From Saprospiraceae bacterium (GTDB lineage Bacteria > Bacteroidota > Bacteroidia > Chitinophagales > Saprospiraceae), in NCBI GenBank assembly GCA_016715405.1, contig JADKAE010000030.1:1-48629 (forward strand): a stretch of 48,629 bases of DNA. The letters are read 5' to 3'. Within the stretch, counting starts at the first letter, position 1; each line of letters begins with the position of its first letter. Position numbers and translations under genes: made by a program. Of this stretch, positions 29,104-37,800 are shown in pieces. The notes beneath the pieces are model-generated. The model was not told the DNA's origin, made no database searches, and saw only the letters and a list, made by a program, of their open reading frames with translations.

Positions 29104-29308
29104 TAGAAGGGTTTAGCGATTGGGTTTAGCTGTATGTTTAGAAAACTAAACCCTAACGCTAAACTGCGAATGCACTAAACCCTATCGCTAAACTGCCGAA
29201 GGCTCTAAACCCTATCGCTAAACTGCGAATGCACTAAACCCTATCGCTAAACTGCGAATGCACTAAACCCTAACGCTAAACTGCGCATGCACTAAACCCT
29301 ACTAAACA
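29104..29308. repeat. ~29-bp tandem array (CTAAACCCTATCGCTAAACT) with inverted arm, arsR-acr3 spacer
   Basis: About five head-to-tail units of roughly 29 bp with variant endings (GCGAATGCACTAAACCC and others), preceded by an inverse arm of GGGTTTAGCG words. No unique spacers separate the units, so it is not a CRISPR array. It begins about 20 nt after the arsR stop and belongs to the window-wide word-hairpin class, with an unusually long right arm. Confidence 0.7.
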
Positions 29309-29329
29309 GTTACAAATTAACACCTGAAT

Positions 29330-30415
29330 ATGAGCGCTAATGATTGTAATCCCGCTACCGGGCGTAAAAAACTGTCTTTTCTGGACCGTTACCTGACTTT
29401 ATGGATATTTCTAGCCATGGCCATAGGCGTGGCATTGGGGTATTTTATCCCTTCCACTGGCGATGTAATCCATTCCATGTCGAGCGGCACCACCAACATA
29501 CCGCTGGCCATTGGGCTCATCCTGATGATGTACCCGCCGCTGGCCAAAGTCAAATATGAAAAAATGGGCGAGGTATTTCGCAATACCAGGGTGTTGGGCG
29601 TATCCCTTCTGCTCAATTGGGTGATAGGGCCGATACTCATGTTTGCGCTGGCCGTAACCTTCCTGCACGGCTATCCGGAATACATGGTGGGCCTCATCCT
29701 CATCGGCTTAGCCCGTTGTATCGCCATGGTCATCGTGTGGAATGAATTGGCGGAAGGCAACCGGGAGTATGCTGCGGGACTGGTAGCGCTCAATAGCATT
29801 TTCCAGGTGCTGCTGTACAGCGTATATGCCTGGGTATTCATCACCGTGCTGCCGCCGTTATTCGGCATGAAAGGGTTGGAAGTCAACGTAACAATTGCTC
29901 AAATTGCGGAAAGCGTGGCCATTTATCTGGGCATTCCCTTTGTGGCGGGCATCATAAGTCGATTTGCGTTGCTAAAATGGAAAGGAGAGGAATGGTTTCA
30001 GGAGAAATTCGTCCCATTCATTTCACCCATCACCCTCGTAGCTCTTTTGTTTACCATCGTGCTCATGTTTAGCCTGAAAGGCGAATTGATAGTAAATATT
30101 CCGCTCGACGTACTGCGCATAGCCTTACCGCTTGTCATATATTTCGCCATCATGTTTTTGGTGAGTTTTTATTTAGCCAAATCACTTGGCGCCGATTACT
30201 CCAAAAATGCCTCCATTTCTTTCACGGCTGCGGGCAACAACTTTGAATTGGCCATTGCCGTAGCCATCGGCGTTTTCGGCATCAATAGCGGCCAGGCATT
30301 TGCTGGGGTCATTGGGCCGCTGGTAGAAGTGCCTGCGCTGATAGCGCTGGTCAATGTCGCGTTTTGGCTGCGGAAAAGATATTATCCCACTTCCACAACA
30401 ATCGAACAAGCCTAA
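29330..30415 (+). CDS. acr3: ACR3-family arsenite efflux transporter
   Basis: 361 residues, intact, with about ten membrane helices. The family block ARCIAMVIVWNELA places the conserved cysteine at residue 130, which ACR3 proteins need for arsenite handling. The second block is FTAAGNNFELAIAV with GPLVEVPALIALV near the end. It moves As(OH)3 out of the cell using the proton gradient. It follows arsR by 245 nt, across the tandem array. Confidence 0.9.
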   Translation: MSANDCNPATGRKKLSFLDRYLTLWIFLAMAIGVALGYFIPSTGDVIHSMSSGTTNIPLAIGLILMMYPPLAKVKYEKMGEVFRNTRVLGVSLLLNWVIGPILMFALAVTFLHGYPEYMVGLILIGLARCIAMVIVWNELAEGNREYAAGLVALNSIFQVLLYSVYAWVFITVLPPLFGMKGLEVNVTIAQIAESVAIYLGIPFVAGIISRFALLKWKGEEWFQEKFVPFISPITLVALLFTIVLMFSLKGELIVNIPLDVLRIALPLVIYFAIMFLVSFYLAKSLGADYSKNASISFTAAGNNFELAIAVAIGVFGINSGQAFAGVIGPLVEVPALIALVNVAFWLRKRYYPTSTTIEQA

Positions 30416-30426
30416 TAACCGCGTAA

Positions 30427-30514
30427 CAATGCCATTAAGTTAAGCTCTTTGTTTACTAAACTTTTGGAAGTTTAGTAAACATGTACACCCCATGAAAGCA
30501 ACTTAATGACATTG
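30427..30514. repeat. Nested palindrome downstream of acr3
   Basis: Outer arms CAATGCCATTAAGTT and AACTTAATGACATTG (30427-30441 and 30500-30514, one mismatch) enclose a perfect inner inverted repeat GTTTACTAAAC...GTTTAGTAAAC (30451-30461 and 30470-30480). There is no T-run, so it is not a standard intrinsic terminator. It could be a cruciform, an attenuating structure or a short miniature-element remnant. Confidence 0.55.
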
Positions 30515-30531
30515 ATCCGCAGAATGCCGTA

Positions 30532-30576
30532 GGTGACTATTGTCACATGAGTATGTTGACAATAGTCACCTTTTTT
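30532..30576 (+). terminator. Rho-independent terminator after acr3
   Basis: A perfect 13-bp stem GGTGACTATTGTC/GACAATAGTCACC (30532-30544 and 30558-30570) with a 13-nt loop is followed directly by six T. This should end the arsR-acr3 transcript before the thioredoxin-operon promoter. Confidence 0.85.
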
Positions 30577-30588
30577 GCGCAGCCATTC

Positions 30589-30604
30589 ATCGTAAATTTA
30601 CGAT
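30589..30604. promoter_or_regulatory. Perfect 16-bp palindrome, candidate ArsR operator 2
   Basis: ATCGTAAATTTACGAT is its own reverse complement and shares ATCGTA at one end and CGAT at the other with the element before arsR. It lies 50 nt before the thioredoxin-like gene and contains TAAATTTA, one base from a -7 element. It suggests that the downstream operon is a second ArsR target. Confidence 0.65.
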
Positions 30605-30653
30605 AAATGAAAACCCTCTCCTGTTAGGTCAAGGCTTATAAATATTTACTATT

Positions 30654-30890
30654 ATGAAAGACATCAAAATACTGGGCACCGGCTGCCCGAAATGCAAGCA
30701 AACTACCGCCATCGTGGAAGAAGCGTTGAAAAGGCTCGGCATCGATGCTAAGGTTGAAAAGGTCGAAGACATCGTAGAGATCATGAAATACAACGTGCTC
30801 TCCACCCCTGCCGTGGTAGTCGACGGCAGCGTGGTCTTCAAAGGCAGGGTGCCTTCGGTCAGTGAAATGGAAAACATCCTAACGCGCTAA
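30654..30890 (+). CDS. Small thioredoxin-family protein (redox-active disulfide type)
   Basis: 78 residues. The redox motif CPKC lies near the N-terminus (ILGTGCPKCKQTT), followed by NVLSTPAVVVDG with the cis-proline typical of the thioredoxin fold. Length and motif fit the small glutaredoxin-like redox-active disulfide family found in arsenic and metal operons. It probably exchanges electrons with the membrane DsbD-like ArsG protein two genes downstream. First gene of a four-gene plus-strand operon. Confidence 0.8.
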   Translation: MKDIKILGTGCPKCKQTTAIVEEALKRLGIDAKVEKVEDIVEIMKYNVLSTPAVVVDGSVVFKGRVPSVSEMENILTR

Positions 30891-30907
30891 TCAAAACTCT
30901 CTCAACC

Positions 30908-31354
30908 ATGAAGAAGCTATTCCAATATTGGCTAATGGCGGCTGTTATAGTATTGGCTACTGCCCCTACCCTCTCTGCCCAAAACAAACCCGCCAAACAA
31001 CCCGCATCCACCAACCGCGTGGAGGTGCTCGACTTCCACACCGACCACCGCTGTAATACCTGCCTCGAAATCGAACGACTGACGCGCAAGGCGCTTGCCG
31101 ACCACTACGCCAAAGAGATAAAAAGCGGCAAAATCACCTTCCGCCTCATCAACGCCGACGACAAGTCCAACGCCGAAATTGTAAAGAAATTCCTGGCCTT
31201 CGGCACTACGCTTATCGTGTATTCGAACAGACAAGGCAAAGAAAACCACGTCGACCTGACCAATTTTGCTTTTATGAATTACAATAAGGCCGACAAGTTC
31301 AACGCCGGATTGCGCAAAGAAATTGACGCAGCGCTCAAAACCATTCAGCCATGA
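30908..31354 (+). CDS. ArsF-like periplasmic thioredoxin-fold protein
   Basis: 148 residues with a signal peptide (LMAAVIVLATAPTLSAQ). The mature part has VLDFHTDHRCNTCLEIE with a CxxC redox pair, and ADDKSNAEIVKKF downstream. The block matches what is named nitrophenyl compound nitroreductase subunit ArsF in arsenic operons; the enzyme name is historical and the chemistry of this copy is not established. Its stop overlaps the start of the ArsG-like gene by 4 nt (ATGA), indicating translational coupling. Confidence 0.75.
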   Translation: MKKLFQYWLMAAVIVLATAPTLSAQNKPAKQPASTNRVEVLDFHTDHRCNTCLEIERLTRKALADHYAKEIKSGKITFRLINADDKSNAEIVKKFLAFGTTLIVYSNRQGKENHVDLTNFAFMNYNKADKFNAGLRKEIDAALKTIQP

Positions 31355-32061
31355 TCGAATGGCTGCAATCGCTGGCCCAAAGTCAGGATTTTCCCTGGCT
31401 TTCGGCATTGGCGCTCGGCTTGCTGACGGCCATCAGCCCTTGTCCGCTGGCCACCAACATCACCGCGACGGCCTTTATCGCCAAGGGCTTTACCGAAAAA
31501 CGAAAAGTACTGTGGAGCGGACTGCTGTACACGCTGGGCCGGGCAGTGAGTTATGTAGGCATTGCCGTTGCATTGTACATCGGCGCCAGTAAATTTCACG
31601 TAGCCCGCTTTTTCCAGGGCAACGGCGAAAAATGGCTGGGGCCGCTGCTCATCGTCATCGGGCTGATCATGCTCAATGTGATTCCGCTGCATTTCAAGGG
31701 AAGCAGCTTCGTGCAAAAAATCACCGACCGCATGGGCCGGCAGGGACTCTGGGGCGCTTTTTTGCTGGGCATCGTCTTTGCCCTGGCGTTTTGTCCTTAC
31801 AGCGGCGCGTTATATTTCGGCATGCTCATCCCACTCACGCTCAACGCGGGTGATGCGTTTTCAATTCCGCTGGTTTTTGCCTTAGGCACGGGTTTGCCGG
31901 TATTGTTATTCACCTACCTGCTGGCATTCAGCATGGAGAAGGTGGGCGCCTGGTTTAACGCCATCCAGCGGGTAGAAAAAGTGATGCGCTACGCCGTCGG
32001 CGCGGTGTTTTTGATCGTGGGGATATACTATGTCGCGATGTTTGCCGGTTTGCTGAGTTGA
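31351..32061 (+). CDS. ArsG-like DsbD/CcdA-type membrane protein
   Basis: 236 residues, six membrane helices, CcdA/DsbD fold. Conserved SPCPLATN and FCPYSGALYFG cysteine motifs lie in the first and fourth helices, where CcdA proteins pass electrons across the membrane. The family is described as an aromatic arsenical (ArsG) permease. Coupled by a 4-nt overlap to the periplasmic thioredoxin-fold protein upstream, and with a cytosolic CPKC thioredoxin as first gene, the operon looks like a complete electron relay; I infer this rather than read it. Confidence 0.75.
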   Translation: MIEWLQSLAQSQDFPWLSALALGLLTAISPCPLATNITATAFIAKGFTEKRKVLWSGLLYTLGRAVSYVGIAVALYIGASKFHVARFFQGNGEKWLGPLLIVIGLIMLNVIPLHFKGSSFVQKITDRMGRQGLWGAFLLGIVFALAFCPYSGALYFGMLIPLTLNAGDAFSIPLVFALGTGLPVLLFTYLLAFSMEKVGAWFNAIQRVEKVMRYAVGAVFLIVGIYYVAMFAGLLS

Positions 32062-32088
32062 TTTTGCTTACCAATTAATTATTTCATC

Positions 32089-33405
32089 ATGGAAGCAAAA
32101 CAAGAATTAAAAATCCTTTTGTTGATTTCTGCTGTATTTGCCGCTGTCTTTTTCCTCCCCATTGAGAGCGCGCGATTTATGACCGCCATGGACGCCACCC
32201 TCGACCTCGCGAAGTGGTATGCCCGGGAGCACGTCATCTTATGCCTGCTGCCGGCATTTTTCATCGCCGGGGTCATCTCGGTTTTTGTGAGTCAGGCGTC
32301 AGTACTGCGGTATTTTGGCGCGAATGCGAAAAAATGGTTGGCGTATAGCGTAGCTGCTTTTTCGGGCACCATACTGGCGGTTTGCTCCTGCACTATTCTG
32401 CCGTTGTTCTCCAGCATTCACAAGCGCGGCGCGGGGCTGGGCCCTGCTATTGCATTTTTGTATTCCGGGCCGGCCATCAATATTTTAGCCATCATTCTCA
32501 CGGCGCGTATTTTGGGTTTAGAAATGGGCATTGCGCGCACCATTGGCGCCGTGGCATTTAGCATAATTATCGGTGTTGCTATGTCTTTAATTTACCGAAA
32601 GGAAGAAAAGCCAAACGCGAAGAGCAGATGAATATCGAATTGCCACCGGAAAACGCCCCGTTTGGCAAACCGCCTTTCACTTCTTCACGCTGGTATTGAT
32701 TTTGGTATTTGCCAATTGGGGTAGTCCTGCGGGAGACGACCACACCAGTGCGTGGTATTATATCTGGGCTTACAAATGGTATATCACCGGTTTTTTCAGC
32801 CTGATGCTGGCTTTTCTTTGGTATTTATTTTAAAAATAAAATGGCACTGGGTATTGGGGGGCGTGGTGGCCACCGTTATTTCTGCATTAATAGCTTCCAG
32901 TCCGCTGGTACCCATGCTCGTGGGCATCGCCGCGCTTAGCCTCATCACGCTTAACGACAAAAGCGACGATGAAAACAAAGAATGGACCATTTCCACCTGG
33001 GGTTTTGCCAAGCAGATACTGCCCCTGTTGGCCATAGGCGTAGTGATAGCCGGTTTTTTACTGGGCTCCACCCACGACGGCAAGACAATCCCCGGCGTAA
33101 TCCCGGGCGAGTGGATAGCCTGGCTGGTGGGCGGCAATTCGGTGTTTTCCAACCTGTTTGCTTCCATAGTCGGCGCCTTCATGTATTTCGCCACCCTCAC
33201 CGAAGTGCCAATTTTGCAGGGGCTTATCGCTTCTGGTATGGGCAAAGGCCCTGCCCTGGCGTTGCTGCTGGCCGGTCCCTCGTTATCGCTGCCCAATATG
33301 CTGGTGATACGGGAAGTGCTGGGCACCCAAAAGACGGTGGTTTATGTGGGATTGGTGGTAATAATGGCTACGATCTCGGGGTTGATGTACGGTGCATTTT
33401 TTTGA
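32089..33405 (+). CDS. Permease of the DUF318/ArsP-like family (frameshifted)
   Basis: About 440 codons in several frames: 32089-32631 and 32752-33405 are clear, and the bridge reads WQTAFHFFTLVLILVFANWG then WYYIWAYKWYITGFFSLML in other frames. Breaks lie near 32620, 32662 and 32828. The signature CSCTILPLFSSIHKRGAGLG followed by FLYSGPAINILAI and later FATLTEVPILQGLI is that of the DUF318 permease superfamily, which includes the methylarsenite exporter ArsP. The operon context supports organoarsenical export, but the substrate is inferred. Confidence 0.75.
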
Positions 33406-33437
33406 CAAGAAGGGCTTGAAGGCAGACTTTGGGACGG

Positions 33438-33566
33438 TGGGACTTTGCGACTATACGACTATACGACTTTACGACTTAAGCAGATTATTTCGCAGAGTAA
33501 TCACAGAGGTAAAAAAGCCTCTGCGTGCCTTCCGCCTACAGTCGTAAAGTCGTATAGTCTTACAGT
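33438..33566. repeat. Word-hairpin (TACGACTATACGACTTTACG) after the permease gene
   Basis: Words of TATACGACTATACGACTTTA face GTCGTAAAGTCGTATAGTC across an insert of about 55 nt with its own short inverted repeat (CAGAGGTAAAAAAGCCTCTG, 33504-33523). The words recur after each tRNA-like copy at about 33690-33730 and 33940-33972. It begins about 33 nt past the permease stop. Confidence 0.6.
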
Positions 33567-33574
33567 CTAAAAAG

Positions 33575-33643
33575 TGATCCCGCCAGGAATCGAACCCCGA
33601 TAGTCCCGCAAAATCCTTGCAGATTTTTTGGCCTATCGGGACC
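33575..33643 (-). pseudogene. tRNA-like remnant A (tRNA-Arg ends, D-arm and anticodon replaced)
   Basis: 69 nt that begin (minus strand) GGTCCCG and end TTCGATTCCTGGCGGGATCA, matching the 5' acceptor strand, T-loop and 3' acceptor of the intact tRNA-Arg at 33982-34054. The D-arm, anticodon arm and variable region are replaced by an A/T-rich hairpin (CAAGGATTTTGCGGGACTAT and upstream). It cannot be a normal tRNA. The 69-mer is repeated exactly in copy B. Confidence 0.7.
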
Positions 33644-33738
33644 AGTGCCTTCGCCTTACGGCTGCAGGCCCTGGCCTGCGGCTTTGCGGAAAAAGTCTTA
33701 CAGTCGTATAGTCGTATAGTCTTACAGTCGAAAAAAAG

Positions 33739-33807
33739 TGATCCCGCCAGGAATCGAACCCCGATAGTCCCGCAAAATCCTTGCAGATTTTTTGGCCTAT
33801 CGGGACC
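33739..33807 (-). pseudogene. tRNA-like remnant B, identical to remnant A
   Basis: Second 69-nt copy, identical in sequence to remnant A and again followed (minus strand) by CACTTTTT and a word array. The identity, the conserved flanks and the 164-nt spacing argue for recent block duplication. Confidence 0.7.
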
Positions 33808-33817
33808 AGGGCCCTCG

Positions 33818-33867
33818 CCCCGATAGTCCCACAAAATCCTTGCGGATTTTTTTGTCCTATCGGGACC
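33818..33867 (-). pseudogene. tRNA-like remnant C, lacking the T-arm
   Basis: About 50 nt with the same GGTCCCGATAGG start and the internal hairpin, but ending before the T-arm. It differs from A and B at a few positions. Confidence 0.55.
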
Positions 33868-33981
33868 AGTGCCTTCGCCTCCGGCTTCAGGCACTGGCCT
33901 TCGGCTTTGGGCTCTGGCTTGCGGCTTTGCGGAAAAAGTCGTACAGTCGTATAGTCGTATAGTCTTACAGTCGAAAAAAAG

Positions 33982-34054
<73 letters not shown>

Positions 34055-34082
34055 ATTTGTGGAGAGGTTGCTTGAAGCAGCG

Positions 34083-34113
34083 CAAATATAGGAGAATTCT
34101 GGAAGTGATGCAA
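34083..34113 (-). promoter_or_regulatory. tRNA-Arg promoter
   Basis: On the minus strand TTG (34111-34113) and TATATTTG (34083-34090) are 20 nt apart, matching the Bacteroidota -33/-7 pattern (TTG-N19-TAnnTTTG). The tRNA begins 28 nt downstream of the -7 element. Confidence 0.7.
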
Positions 34114-34157
34114 GTAAGTCGTTACCTTTACCTGCAAAATACGGGTAAAGAATTGTT

Positions 34158-34844
34158 ATGAGCGACGTCAAAATCGAGGCCACTTGGAAAGCTGTATTGG
34201 CCGATGAATTTCAACAGCCTTATTTTCAGCAGATTTCTACTTTTTTACACCAGCAGAAGCAAGCCGGCAAGGTAATCTACCCGCCAGGGCCGCTTATATT
34301 CAATGCCTTCAACAGTACGCCTTTCGACAAGGTAAAGGTGGTCATCCTTGGGCAAGACCCCTACCACAATCCCGGCGAAGCGATGGGACTTTCGTTTTCG
34401 GTGCCCAAAGGCGTGCGCATCCCGCCTTCGCTGCAAAATATTTACAAAGAACTACATGCCGACCTGGGCCTACCCGCTCCCACCCACGGCGACTTAAGCG
34501 CCTGGGCCCGCCACGGCGTCTTCCTGCTCAACGCCATGCTCACCGTGGAGCACAACCAGCCCAGTTCGCACAAAGCCATCGGTTGGCAATTTTTTACCGA
34601 TGCAGTGATAAAAAAGCTCTCCGAACAACGCCAACACCTGGTGTTTATGCTTTGGGGAAATTTTGCCAAAAAGAAAAAGGAGCTCATTGATACGCAACGC
34701 CATCTGGTGCTCGAAGCCCCCCACCCTTCTCCGCTGGCCGGCGGCGGCTTTGCCGGCTGCAAGCATTTCTCACAGGCCAATGTTTACCTGGAAGCCCACG
34801 GTATTGCCCCGGTGGATTGGGAGGGTGAGAGGGAGGGAGGGTGA
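34158..34844 (+). CDS. ung: Uracil-DNA glycosylase, family 1
   Basis: 228 residues. Removes uracil from DNA by hydrolysing the N-glycosidic bond. The water-activating loop is GQDPYHNPGEAMGLSFSVP with the catalytic Asp, followed by FLLNAMLTVE, LVFMLWGNFAKKK and the DNA-intercalating APHPSPLAGGGFAGCKHFS loop. All active-site motifs are intact. The last residues (EGEREGG) come from the left arm of the downstream word-hairpin, so the ancestral C-terminus probably ended near PVDW. Divergent from tRNA-Arg and convergent with the T9SS protein gene. Confidence 0.95.
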   Translation: MSDVKIEATWKAVLADEFQQPYFQQISTFLHQQKQAGKVIYPPGPLIFNAFNSTPFDKVKVVILGQDPYHNPGEAMGLSFSVPKGVRIPPSLQNIYKELHADLGLPAPTHGDLSAWARHGVFLLNAMLTVEHNQPSSHKAIGWQFFTDAVIKKLSEQRQHLVFMLWGNFAKKKKELIDTQRHLVLEAPHPSPLAGGGFAGCKHFSQANVYLEAHGIAPVDWEGEREGG

Positions 34845-34897
34845 GAGGGAGGGTTCCACGCTCTCACACTCTCAGCCTCTCACTCTCTCACCCTCAC
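34820..34897. terminator. Word-hairpin shared by two convergent genes, containing both stop codons
   Basis: GAGGGTGAGAGGGAGGGAGG words face CTCTCACACTCTCAGCCTCT and CACTCTCTCACCCTC across about 14 nt. The ung stop (34842-34844) and the stop of the minus-strand secreted protein (34880-34882) both lie inside the arms. Confidence 0.7.
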
Positions 34898-37800
34898 TAC
34901 TCTGGTGCTTCCCACACGCGTTGCCTGCTCAAGTCGCAACAAATACACACCCGAGGGCAGAGCCTCCAAATCCAGCCGGGCATCCAGGCGGGGGCCGCCT
35001 GGCCAACTTCCCTGCTCCACTACCCTGCCCAGCGCGTCGAGTAATTGCCAGTTGACTGGGTCGGATTCGGTTTTGTCGATTTGTACTTGTACCAGCCCGG
35101 AAGTTGGATTTGGCGAAAGCCGGATAAGCTGGCCGGCCAGACTACCGGCCTCTTCAGCCCCCGTGGTGCCTATCACAATTGTGCCCTCGTGATTAATGCC
35201 ACAGCCATTCGTCCCTGTAATAGTGACTGAAACCGGGTAAACTCCCGGCTGGTCAAACGTAGCCACCACGGGCAGAAAGCTGATGGCAGAATTGCCGTTG
35301 ATATTCCAGAAAATCTGGTTGAGCGGGAAGGAAGTATTTACAGAAAAAATAACCTGTTCATTGACAGATGCTTGCGTCGGGTAATTGACTGCCGCGTAAA
35401 AGTCTACCTCCGGAATATTCAAAGTACCTGTATAAGAGACCGTATCCTGCCCATTGATAGCATACAAGGTTACCTCAAAATCTCCTGCAGAAGCGTAAAC
35501 ATGCAGGGGGTTTATCTCGGTTGATGATTCGCCATCGCCAAAATCCCAGAAGTATTCGTTGGCCCCGATAGATTGGTTCTGGAAGTTGATAAAATTGCGG
35601 CAATTGCCGATCTGATAGAGATAGGACGCCTCTATAGGAAATTCGGTACCGCATTCCCACAACAGGCGAAAGCCGGAACCTGTGACGCTGAAGTCGCTGG
35701 TAAAGTTCACGAAAGCGACATTGCCTGTGGTATGAAACACAAACGGACCTGGCGAATAGCCCGTCACTGAGCCCAGCAAGGGCGCGCCGAATTCGGGGTC
35801 GCCGCCGTATATATTCAGACGGTCGCAGCAGGGTTCCATATTCACGTCGTAAACCCGAATTCGCAGGATGGTGCCGGGGTCGCCCACAATGATCGCATGG
35901 CCGTTTTCCTGGCTGCCGTACTCGGAGAGCGGTCCACCCGAGTCGTACATGACGCCCGTGCATTCGCTTGAAAATACCGCTAGTCCGGCAGCAGGCAGTA
36001 TCAGCGTATCGCAGTACAAACCATCGATGTCGACCGTGAGCAGGTCTTCGCGCAACAGGGTATCGCATCCCAGTACGTTACAGGCGATGAGTTGCACGTC
36101 GTAAACGCCGTTCTGCTGATAGATATGCGTGGGTGCCGCTTCTGTGGAAGAACCCCCGTCGCCAAAGTCCCATATGTAATCCGTGGCGCCGTTAATAGTA
36201 GTATTCGTAAAGGTCACCGATCCGTCGCAGACATAAAGTCTCATTGGCCGAAAAGCCTGCTTCCGGGAGGTCGATCACCATGAGCTTACGGGTATGGTAA
36301 ACTTATTCCGCAAGGGGTCGTTGCTGGTCCAGGTCAAATCGTAGTGGTATACGCCGGCAGTTAAGCTATCTGTATGAAAAGTAAAACCACTGCCCCCGAC
36401 TCACCGGCTGGCAGCGTACCGCCTGGTTGATCGGCAGAAGCCAGGCTGGAAACTGCCGCCCGCTCAACCATCGCGTTGCATTGAGCAGCAAACGCGGGTA
36501 TCAACAGTCGATTCGACGTAGTCGTAACCGACAAAACCTGAGCGGCCTTCGCCGTTGTATTCGTATGCCAGCAAGGCTAAAGAGGATTCTTCACTGATTA
36601 TACGATGGAAATTATTCGATACATTGCCGTAAGTAACCCCGTACAGGTGGCTTACCGGCTGTAGAGGAAAGTTTACCCCCGACATGATGGGATGCCCGTC
36701 TTCGTGTAATACCTGGATGTCGGTGTTGCCATTTGCTGCATAGAGATAATAATACCCGCTCATAGCCGAAGTTACCGACATAATATCGCCGTAAGGCCTG
36801 CCGAGAAACAGCGCGCCGCCACCCGATTGCAAATAATTGTATATAGTGCCTGCCCATGCCATATACAGCCACACATCAGTAAAATCCTCGCGCGGGAACA
36901 ACAACAGGTCGTAGTTGTCAAGCGCGCCCGGTTCAGTGGGGATGCTTTGAACTTCGGTGACCCTCACGCTGCTATCGCGCAAGATATCCATAGCTTGCGT
37001 ATAGGCGGCGGGCAATCGCAAGGCCAGCACGTCGAGTGTGCGGTTGAGGGCAGGGCCGTCCTGGGGGATGTCGTAGATAAGCGTGCCCAATCCTGTATTT
37101 TCAATAGTTACGTACATCGTACTATCCTGTCCGCGAGCCAGCGTTACGCATAGTGAATCGGGCGTTAACCTTATTTCGGAGGGGTACTCTGCCTGGGCGC
37201 GCACGTAGACCAGCTTGCTGCCTTGGGTACTTTGAATTTCGATGAGTTCAAATATTGGGCCGGGAGCGTTGGGGGTCAGTCCAACAAGCACATTCAGCGA
37301 GTCGAAGCCCTGTATAATCCCGTATTCGGGCTCAATAGACAGAAGTGGGGAGGGCGAGCTAATCTGTGTAACCAGCAGCGATTCCGAACCTACATTTGAC
37401 AAACCCAAGTGTTGTTCTACTTCGAGCCCCACGTATACCTGTCCAAAATCGAGCGTATCGGCATCGACGCGCAACGCGGCGCCGGGTGTTACCGTCATTA
37501 CAAAGGGACTTCCACATAAGGTTGGTTTTGTGAATTGTTGGTCACCAATACCTTACCCGTGTAATCGCCCGGCAACAAGCCCTCTGCGTTGAAGACCACA
37601 TCAACCTGGGCCGCTTGCTGCGCGGAGACGGCGCCCGACTGCGGCAAAAATGTGATCAATTGCTCCGTGCCCTCGCTTGTAAAGGCAGAAACCGCATCAA
37701 AATAAGACACCGTAGAATCCCAGTTGCTGAGTTGCAGTCGGGTTATACCCACGGTTTCTATAAACCAATTAAAATTGTCCTGTACCAATTGCCCGTCGAT

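Noticed and set aside
29104..29308. CRISPR array between arsR and acr3
   Set aside because: The repeats are head-to-tail with no unique spacers and there are no cas genes; the array also has an inverted arm.
33575..33807. Two additional tRNA genes beside tRNA-Arg
   Set aside because: The D-arm and anticodon stem are absent; only the acceptor and T-arm ends are kept, so they are remnants.
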